Below, in pieces: positions 58,385-64,000 of a DNA stretch of 64,000 nt. The DNA lies in contig NZ_BJLP01000006.1 in the NCBI RefSeq assembly GCF_006538705.1, positions 1-64,000 of the forward strand. Direction: 5' to 3'. The notes under the pieces were generated by a model. That model did no database searches. It was not told the origin of the DNA and worked only from the letters and a program-made list of their open reading frames with translations. The translations under genes and the position numbers were made by a program. The DNA comes from Cellulomonas uda (GTDB lineage: Bacteria; Actinomycetota; Actinomycetes; Actinomycetales; Cellulomonadaceae). How positions within the stretch are numbered: the first letter of the stretch is position 1; each line of letters starts with the position of its first letter.

Positions 58385-60031
58385 TCAGGCGGGTTCGACG
58401 TCGCGCCGCGCGAACCGGCGCAGGCCCGTCGAGGCGAGCCCGACGGCCACGGCCGTCAGCACGACCAGCGGCGTCCAGGCGAGCTCCTCGAGGGGCAGGT
58501 ACGGGACGGCGGCGAACGGCAGCGCGTCGAGCAGCCAGGCGGGCAGCCCGAGGACCTCGCCCAGCATCGTCGCGATCCACATCGCCACCAGCACGCCCCA
58601 CGTGACCGGCAGGGCGAGCCGCGGGGCCCACCCGAGCAGCGCGACCGCGAGACCGACGAGCACCATGACCGCGGGCCAGTACGCCAGCGCGGCGCCCGCC
58701 ATCACGGCGGCCTGCGCGGGGTCGTCGACGGTCGAGCCGTGGACCGCGCCGAGGATCGCACCGCCGACGACGAGCAGCACGGCCGAGCCGACGACGGGGA
58801 TCACGAGCCGCTCGAGCGCCCACCGCGTGCGCGACAGCGCGCCGGCGAGCTGCGGCTCGAGGATCCCGGTCGCCTCGTCGGCGCGCAGCGTCAGCGCGGA
58901 CTGGATCGCGAACACCGCGGTGACCAGGGCGATCATGCTCACCAGGAGCGCGAGCAGCGCGCTCACCCCGGTCCCGCCCAGGATGGCGGTCGCGTCACCG
59001 CCGACGTCGTCCATGAGGTCGTTCATGGCGTCGACGACCGAGCCGAACAGCAGGGCCGTCAGCACGACCGCGAGGCTCCACCCGACGACGGGCCCGCGCT
59101 GCAGGCGCAGCCCGAGCCCGAGCGGCGACCCGAACCGGGCGGGCGCCGAGGCAGGACCGGGGCGCGCCGCGAGCAGCCCCGTGCCCTGGTCCCGCACACC
59201 CTCGACGGCGACCGCGACCGCGCACAGGCCGACGCTCACGACGACGAGCAGCACGAGCGGCCACCAACGGTTGCCGGCGAACGGCTGCGCCTCCTGCGCC
59301 CAGCCGATCGGGGACGCCCAGGTGAGCGTGCCGTCCCCGAGGTCGCCGATCATGCGCAGCACGTAGCACCCGAGCACGACGCACGCGGCGAGCGCGTTGG
59401 CCCCGCGCGCCGTGGCCGCCACCTGCCCGGACACGGCGGCGACCCCGAGTCCGAACAGACCGACGCCCGTGACCGACGCCCCGAGCACGAGCGACCCCGC
59501 GATCCCCGCACCCTGCGGGTCGAGCCCCTGCGACACCGACACGGCGGCCACCCCGGCCCCGACCGCGAGGCAGAGCGCCGCGAGGACCACCCAGGAGGCC
59601 GCCGCGTGCGCGTGCACTCCGAGCGCGCGCGAGCGCAGGAGCTCGGTGCGGCCCGCCTCCTCGTCCGCACGACCGTTGCGTGTGACCAGGAAGACCACGC
59701 CGAGCGCGAGGGACAGGGCGAGCGTCATCCAGCTCTTCGTCCAGACCGCCCCGCCGAGCGTGTTCGCGACCGGCGACAGCCCGGTGAGCGCGCGGATGCC
59801 CGGCGTGTCGGACACGGCCGCGAACTCGTCGAGCGCCTGCTGGGTCGAGAACAGCTCGCGGTAGTAGGACGCGACGTAGGCGACCAGGGCGACCAGCACG
59901 ACGAGCCACACGACCAGGCGGACGCGGTTGCGGCGCACGACGAGGCGGACCATCGGCGCGAGGCCCGCCAGGTCGTCCGCGCCGCGTCGGGTGGTGCGAG
60001 CCGGCGCGCGGCGCGCCAGGGTCGTGGTCAC
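58385..60031 (-). CDS. ABC-2-type exporter permease
   Basis: 548 residues and about twelve membrane spans in two halves, of the type annotated as exporters of polyketide or other antibiotics in actinobacteria. N-terminal cytoplasmic helix, then span about 37-57; a conserved ESR-like [22 protein letters not shown] loop in the first half and a mirrored [25 protein letters not shown] in the second, showing internal duplication. GTG start overlapping the ATPase stop by 4 bases. Substrate unknown; a TetR-type repressor lies upstream. Confidence 0.92.
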   Translation of the reverse strand: MTTTLARRAPARTTRRGADDLAGLAPMVRLVVRRNRVRLVVWLVVLVALVAYVASYYRELFSTQQALDEFAAVSDTPGIRALTGLSPVANTLGGAVWTKSWMTLALSLALGVVFLVTRNGRADEEAGRTELLRSRALGVHAHAAASWVVLAALCLAVGAGVAAVSVSQGLDPQGAGIAGSLVLGASVTGVGLFGLGVAAVSGQVAATARGANALAACVVLGCYVLRMIGDLGDGTLTWASPIGWAQEAQPFAGNRWWPLVLLVVVSVGLCAVAVAVEGVRDQGTGLLAARPGPASAPARFGSPLGLGLRLQRGPVVGWSLAVVLTALLFGSVVDAMNDLMDDVGGDATAILGGTGVSALLALLVSMIALVTAVFAIQSALTLRADEATGILEPQLAGALSRTRWALERLVIPVVGSAVLLVVGGAILGAVHGSTVDDPAQAAVMAGAALAYWPAVMVLVGLAVALLGWAPRLALPVTWGVLVAMWIATMLGEVLGLPAWLLDALPFAAVPYLPLEELAWTPLVVLTAVAVGLASTGLRRFARRDVEPA

Positions 60032-60951
60032 CTGCGTCCTCCCTCGCCCGCCAGGGCCGCGAGCTCCTCGCCGTAGTGGCGCAGGAACAGCTCCTCGAGC
60101 GACGGGGGGTTCGCGACGAGCGAGCGGGGGCCGAGCGCCGCGACGCGCGCGAGCACCGCGGGCAGCGCGGACTCGTCGACCGCGAACGTGACGTGCCGGT
60201 CGACGACGACGAGGTCGTGCACCCCTGGCAGCTCGGTGAGCCCGTCGGCGCCGCCGTCGAGCACCGCGGTCACCTGGGTCCGCGTGAGGTGACGCAGCTG
60301 CGCGATCGTCCCGGACTCGACGGTGACGCCCTCGCGGATGATCGTGACCCGGTCGGCGAGCTTCTCGACCTCGGCGAAGATGTGGCTCGACAGCAGGACG
60401 GACCGCCCCTGCGCCTTGAGCTCGCGGACGGACTCGGTGAACGCCGCCTCCATGAGCGGGTCGAGACCGCTCGTCGGCTCGTCGAGCAGCAGCAGCTCGG
60501 CGTCCGACGCGAGCGCGGCGACGAGCGCGACCTTCTGCCGGTTGCCCTTCGAGTAGGTGCGCGCCTTCTTGGTCGGGTCGAGCTCGAAGCGCTCCAGCAT
60601 GGCCGCCTTGCGGCGCGGGTCGAGACGTCCGGAGATCCGGCTCAGGATGTCGATCGCCTCGCCCCCGGTCAGGTTGGGCCACAGCGTGACGTCGCCGGGG
60701 ACGTACGCGATGCGGCGGTGCAGCCGGACCGCGTCGGTCCACGGGTCGCCGCCCAGCAGGGTCACGGACCCGGCGTCGGCCTTGAGGAGGCCGAGCAGGA
60801 CGCGGATGGCGGTGGTCTTGCCGGCTCCGTTGGGGCCGAGGAAGCCCACGACCTCGCCGGTGGGGACGGTCAGGTCCAGGCCGCGCAGCGCACGGGCGGG
60901 ACCGAAGCTCTTGTGGAGGCCCTCGACCTGGAGGGCCAGGGTGCTGGACAT
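60028..60951 (-). CDS. ABC transporter ATPase (drug-exporter type)
   Basis: 307 residues. Walker [21 protein letters not shown] (about 38-57), Q-loop to signature [18 protein letters not shown] in place of LSGGQ (an accepted variant in this exporter class), Walker [14 protein letters not shown]-loop LLSSH, and a C-terminal accessory domain of about 90 residues. Powers the permease encoded next. ATG start with GAGGTG ahead, 49 bases after the TetR-type gene. Confidence 0.94.
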   Translation of the reverse strand: MSSTLALQVEGLHKSFGPARALRGLDLTVPTGEVVGFLGPNGAGKTTAIRVLLGLLKADAGSVTLLGGDPWTDAVRLHRRIAYVPGDVTLWPNLTGGEAIDILSRISGRLDPRRKAAMLERFELDPTKKARTYSKGNRQKVALVAALASDAELLLLDEPTSGLDPLMEAAFTESVRELKAQGRSVLLSSHIFAEVEKLADRVTIIREGVTVESGTIAQLRHLTRTQVTAVLDGGADGLTELPGVHDLVVVDRHVTFAVDESALPAVLARVAALGPRSLVANPPSLEELFLRHYGEELAALAGEGGRR

Positions 60952-61000
60952 GGCTGCACCTCGGGTGGGTGGGGATGGACGCCGCGGGCGGCGGGTGCCG

Positions 61001-61690
61001 TCACGCGCTCTCGTGCTGCGGCTGCGGCCGGCCGGTCGGCGGGTCGCCCACGTACAGCAGGTAGTCGTCGAGCATGCGGCGTGAGGTGAGCAGGCCCTCC
61101 GTGAACAGCTCGAGGGTCGGCAGCACCTGCTCGCGCTGGCGCGCGGCCATCGCCTCGACCAGCGCGTGCGGCGCCGCGTCGGGCAGCGTGAGGAACTGGA
61201 CGACCAGTGCGCCCATCGTCTGGTGGACCAGGTGGCGCAGCCGCGCCTCCTCGTCGCGCGACGGCCGCAGCAGGCCCGACTCGACGCCCGCCCGCATGAC
61301 CTCGCGGGCCTTGTCGACGAGGTGGTCGAGGAAGCGCCGCGCGGGTGCGCCGCCGGCGTGGACGGCGCGCAGCATGTAGACGACGAGCACGGCGGCGGGC
61401 CCGGGTTCGGCGAGGTTCGCGAGCAGGAACGCGCTGGGGTCGCCCAGGCTGCTCGTCTTGAGCGCCTCGTAGCGGCGCAGCACCTCGGTGTCGCACTGCT
61501 CGCGCAGCTCGGCCTTGGAGCGGAAGTGGTGGGTGATGAGTCCGGGCGAGACGCCGGCCCGCTCGGCGATGACACGGAACGGCGCGTCGAACCCCTGCTC
61601 GGCGAAGCACTCGATCGCCGCGTCGCGGATCCTCGCCCACGCGGTGAGCTCGCTCGCCGGGCGACCACCCGGCACCGGTGCTGTATGCAC
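61001..61690 (-). CDS. TetR-family transcriptional repressor
   Basis: 229 residues. N-terminal TetR domain at about 18-65: [37 protein letters not shown] with the helix-turn-helix, followed by a helical ligand-binding domain. It opens the operon tetR-ATPase-permease and most likely represses it until the exported compound binds. The GTG is chosen because -35 TTGTCT and -10 TAGGCT with a 17-base spacer end 7 bases before it; no ribosome-binding site exists, so it is predicted leaderless. Confidence 0.92.
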   Translation of the reverse strand: MHTAPVPGGRPASELTAWARIRDAAIECFAEQGFDAPFRVIAERAGVSPGLITHHFRSKAELREQCDTEVLRRYEALKTSSLGDPSAFLLANLAEPGPAAVLVVYMLRAVHAGGAPARRFLDHLVDKAREVMRAGVESGLLRPSRDEEARLRHLVHQTMGALVVQFLTLPDAAPHALVEAMAARQREQVLPTLELFTEGLLTSRRMLDDYLLYVGDPPTGRPQPQHESA

Positions 61691-61726
61691 GACCAGCAGC
61701 CTATACGCGTGACCAGCCGCAGACAA
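61691..61726 (-). promoter_or_regulatory. TetR-operon promoter with direct-repeat operator candidate
   Basis: -35 TTGTCT (61721-61726) and -10 TAGGCT (61698-61703), 17-base spacer. GCTGGTC occurs twice, at about 61711-61717 inside the spacer and 61691-61697 at the transcription start, a plausible operator bracketing the -10. The divergent nhaA promoter is 50 bases away. Confidence 0.65.
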
Positions 61727-61773
61727 CGCCGACCTGCCGAGGAGCGGCTCCGCGCCCACGCCACGGGCGTCGT

Positions 61774-61779
61774 AGGATC
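61774..61779 (+). promoter_or_regulatory. Probable -10 element of nhaA
   Basis: TAGGAT, giving a leader of about 55 bases with GAGGA (61828-61832) eight bases before the ATG. Confidence 0.45.
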
Positions 61780-61840
61780 GGACCCGGAGTGCCGGGAAGC
61801 CTGGTCGGCGTCATCGTCGCCGACCCCGAGGACTCCCCGC

Positions 61841-63151
61841 ATGCCGATCGCACCCACCACCCTGCTGTCGCGCCGCTCGTGGCCCGAGACCCGCCGCGTC
61901 TCGGAGATCCTCCGGAAGGAGACCGTGGGAGGCGCCCTCCTCCTCGCAGCGACGGTCGTCGCTCTCGTGTGGGCCAACTCCCCTGCTGCTGCGTCCTACA
62001 GGGCGCTGCGCGACCACGAGGTCGGGCCCGAGGCCCTGCACCTGCACCTGTCGCTGGGTACCTGGGCAGCCGACGGCCTCCTGGCGATCTTCTTCTTCGT
62101 CGTCGGCCTGGAGCTCAAGCGCGAGTTCATGGCGGGCGACCTGCGCGATCCCCGGCGCGCCGCGCTGCCGGTCCTCGCGGCCGTCGGCGGCATGGTCGTC
62201 CCCGCGGTCGTCTACGTCGTGGTCGCCGCACGGTCCGGCGGCGACGCGCTGGACGGGTGGGCGATCCCCACGGCGACGGACATCGCGTTCGCACTCGCGG
62301 TGCTCGCGGTCGTCGGCACGCACCTGCCCGCCGCGCTCCGGACCTTCCTGCTCACGCTCGCCGTCGTCGACGACCTGCTCGCCGTCACCGTGATCGCGGT
62401 GTTCTACACCGACACGGTGCAGGTCACGCCCCTGCTCGGCGCGCTCGCGCTCGTCGCCGTCTTCGCGGTGGCCGTGCAGCGTCGGGTCCGCTCCGGCTGG
62501 CTGCTGCTCCCGCTCGCGTTCGGCGCGTGGACGCTCATGCACGCGTCCGGGGTGCACGCGACCGTCGCCGGCGTGCTGCTCGGCTTCACCGTCCCCGTCG
62601 TGCGCAGCGCGCGGGCCGGCGGGCCCACCGCCGGGCCGGGACCGGCCGAGCACCTCGAGCACCGGTTCCGGCCGCTGTCGGCGGGCGTGGCGGTGCCGGT
62701 GTTCGCGTTCTTCGCCGCCGGGGTGAGCGTCGGAGGGCTGGACGGCCTGCGCACCTCGCTCACCGACGCGGTGGCGCTCGGCATCGTCGCGGGGCTCGTG
62801 GTGGGCAAGCTCGTCGGCATCCTCGGCACCACCTGGCTCGTCGCACGCGTGACCCGCGCCCGGCTGGACCCGGCCCTGAGCTGGTGGGACGTCGTCGCCG
62901 TGGCCGCCTTGGGCGGGATCGGGTTCACCGTGTCGCTGCTGATCGGCGAGCTCGCGTTCGACTCCGCGGTACGCGCCGAGCACGTCAAGGTGGGCGTCCT
63001 CGCGGGCTCTGTCGTCGCGTCCGGCGTCGCGGCCGTCCTGCTCCGCGCTCGCAACCGCGCGTACCGCCGGATCGAGCAGGCGGAGCGGCTCGACTCCGAC
63101 GGCGACGGTGTTCCCGACGCGTTCGAGGAAGCGGACGACGCCCAGGCGTGA
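61841..63151 (+). CDS. nhaA: Na+/H+ antiporter NhaA
   Basis: Electrogenic antiporter expelling Na+ in exchange for two H+; 436 residues and about twelve spans. Family marks: [30 protein letters not shown], the ion-binding Asp pair in [12 protein letters not shown], and [15 protein letters not shown] near the end with the essential Lys region. The C-terminus is odd: after the last span, about 35 charged residues contain [13 protein letters not shown], matching the DxDxDGxxD calcium loop. ATG start with GAGGA ahead. Diverges from the TetR operon, converges on hflX with only 16 bases between stops. Confidence 0.95.
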   Translation: MPIAPTTLLSRRSWPETRRVSEILRKETVGGALLLAATVVALVWANSPAAASYRALRDHEVGPEALHLHLSLGTWAADGLLAIFFFVVGLELKREFMAGDLRDPRRAALPVLAAVGGMVVPAVVYVVVAARSGGDALDGWAIPTATDIAFALAVLAVVGTHLPAALRTFLLTLAVVDDLLAVTVIAVFYTDTVQVTPLLGALALVAVFAVAVQRRVRSGWLLLPLAFGAWTLMHASGVHATVAGVLLGFTVPVVRSARAGGPTAGPGPAEHLEHRFRPLSAGVAVPVFAFFAAGVSVGGLDGLRTSLTDAVALGIVAGLVVGKLVGILGTTWLVARVTRARLDPALSWWDVVAVAALGGIGFTVSLLIGELAFDSAVRAEHVKVGVLAGSVVASGVAAVLLRARNRAYRRIEQAERLDSDGDGVPDAFEEADDAQA

Positions 63152-63167
63152 CGCTCAGGCGTGACTC

Positions 63168-64000
63168 TCAGGCGCGGCGGACCGCCGCGGCCTCGAGCTC
63201 GGCGGCCAGCGACTCGTCGACGCGCGCGCGCAGCGCCGTCCCGTCGGCCGTGTGCTCCTCGTGGTCGATGTCGCCGTGCTCGTGCACGCGGCTCACGAGG
63301 TCGCCGCGGTGGTACGGCACCACCACGTCCACGCTGACCCCCGGCCGCGGGAGCTGGTCCGCGATCAGGGCCTGCAGCTCCGCGATGCCCTCACCGCTGT
63401 GCGCCGAGACGACGATCGAGTGCAGCTCACGCGAGCGCAACCGGGCGATCGCCTCGGGCGACGCCAGGTCCGCCTTGTTGAGCACGATGATCTCGGGCAC
63501 GTCCATCGCGCCGGGGATGTCCGCGAAGACGTGGCGGACGGCCGCGATCTGCCCCTCGGGATCGGGGTGCGAGGCGTCGACGACGTGCAGGATGAGGTCC
63601 GCGTCGGCGACCTCCTCGAGCGTCGAGCGGAACGCCTCGACGAGCTGGTGCGGCAGCGCACGCACGAACCCGACCGTGTCGGCGAGCGTGTAGACGCGGC
63701 CGTCGACCGTCTCCGCACGGCGCACGGTCGGGTCGAGCGTCGCGAACAGCGCGTTCTCGACGAGCACGCCCGCGTTCGTCAGCCGGTTGAGCAGCGAGGA
63801 CTTGCCCGCGTTGGTGTAGCCGGCGATCGCGACCGACGGGATCGCGTTGCGGCGGCGCGACGCGCGCTTGGTCAGCCGCGCGGGCTGCATCGCCGCGATC
63901 TCGCGGCGCAGCTTGGCCATCCGGTTGCGGATGCGCCGGCGGTCGAGCTCGATCTTGGTCTCACCGGGTCCGCGCGAGCCCATGCCCGCCCCCGCCCCGC
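63168..64000 (-). CDS. hflX: GTPase HflX, 5' end cut by the window edge
   Basis: Ribosome-associated GTPase that splits stalled 70S ribosomes. The C-terminal 277 or so residues are here; the frame remains open at the window edge, so the N-terminal nucleotide-binding domain is missing from view. Seen: GAGMGSRGPGETKIELDRR (HflX glycine-rich link), coiled helices, P-loop AGYTNAGKSSLLNRL (G1), DPTVRR (G2 area), ADTVGFVRALPHQLVEAF (G3), NKADL (G4) and VSAHSGEG (G5). The ATG near 63983 is internal, not the start. Confidence 0.95.
   Translation of the reverse strand, partial: GAGAGMGSRGPGETKIELDRRRIRNRMAKLRREIAAMQPARLTKRASRRRNAIPSVAIAGYTNAGKSSLLNRLTNAGVLVENALFATLDPTVRRAETVDGRVYTLADTVGFVRALPHQLVEAFRSTLEEVADADLILHVVDASHPDPEGQIAAVRHVFADIPGAMDVPEIIVLNKADLASPEAIARLRSRELHSIVVSAHSGEGIAELQALIADQLPRPGVSVDVVVPYHRGDLVSRVHEHGDIDHEEHTADGTALRARVDESLAAELEAAAVRRA

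Noticed and set aside
63168..63983. HflX as a complete 271-residue protein starting at the internal ATG
   Set aside because: The frame continues to the window edge with the conserved glycine-rich HflX link, so the gene is cut, not short.

Overview
This window is chromosomal DNA from a very GC-rich actinobacterium, most likely Cellulomonas or a close relative in the Micrococcales. The evidence is strong G/C bias at third codon positions, many GTG starts, an actinobacterial division cluster without ftsA, actinobacterial LexA boxes (TCGAAC-N4-GTTCGA type), and a secreted family 12 cellulase with a C-terminal CBM2. I saw no rRNA, tRNA, CRISPR array, insertion sequence or prophage. All 56 protein genes read through; only the last (hflX) is cut by the window edge.

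Layout. 1-3.5 kb, all reverse: a GH12-CBM2 cellulase, then an ECF-type sigma factor with a membrane protein that may be its regulator. 2.9-6.7 kb: hisD-hisC-hisB plus a conserved hypothetical gene. 6.7-7.9 kb: an ArsR repressor/SRPBCC pair diverging from an S4-domain gene. 8-13.2 kb: dnaE, an RluA-type pseudouridine synthase and lspA. 13.2-32.8 kb: a TraR/DksA-like gene, then the full division and cell-wall (dcw) cluster, reading mraZ-rsmH-ftsL-ftsI-murE-murF-mraY-murD-ftsW-murG-murC-ftsQ-ftsZ-pgeF-sepF-yggT-divIVA, with many 4-base start/stop overlaps. 33.1-37.8 kb, forward and divergent from mraZ: moxR-DUF58-transglutaminase. 37.9-41.1 kb: DUF3040, then the LexA-controlled HEPN-dinB pair, divergent from a spermidine-synthase-like gene. 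41.2-46.1 kb: cold-shock protein, PAC2 protein and a three-gene phosphorelay (receiver-phosphatase, CHASE3 histidine kinase, Rcp1-like receiver). 46.3-49.9 kb: helR and serA. 50-55 kb: DUF5302, an S9 peptidase, nrdR and a LysM gene, divergent from lexA. 55-64 kb: ldh, dinG, a TetR-controlled ABC exporter, nhaA and hflX.

Regulation is the most informative part. (i) mraZ is preceded by four GTGG elements at an exact 10-bp pitch, the expected MraZ operator, and two further 10-bp-phased pairs face the other way toward moxR, so MraZ may also control that operon. (ii) Two divergent regions carry LexA boxes: HEPN-dinB, and lexA with the LysM gene, a likely SOS division-control protein of the Rv2719c/YneA kind. 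(iii) Ten genes have a -10-like hexamer (mostly TAGNNT) ending 6-7 bases before the start codon and no convincing Shine-Dalgarno, which predicts leaderless mRNAs (hisD, hisC, arsR-like, dnaE, lspA, murE, the methyltransferase-fold gene, the S9 peptidase, dinG, tetR-like).

Other oddities: yggS is missing from its usual place between pgeF and sepF; MurE has ENPR in place of the DNPR box, which fits ornithine rather than diaminopimelate; the his operon stops where hisH would be expected and a sigma-factor/cellulase segment follows; short tandem repeats occur between genes and inside ftsQ, nrdR and the cellulase signal peptide. I did not find a convincing wholly new multi-gene system. The strongest candidates for new biology are the two-sided MraZ operator and the SOS LysM gene.
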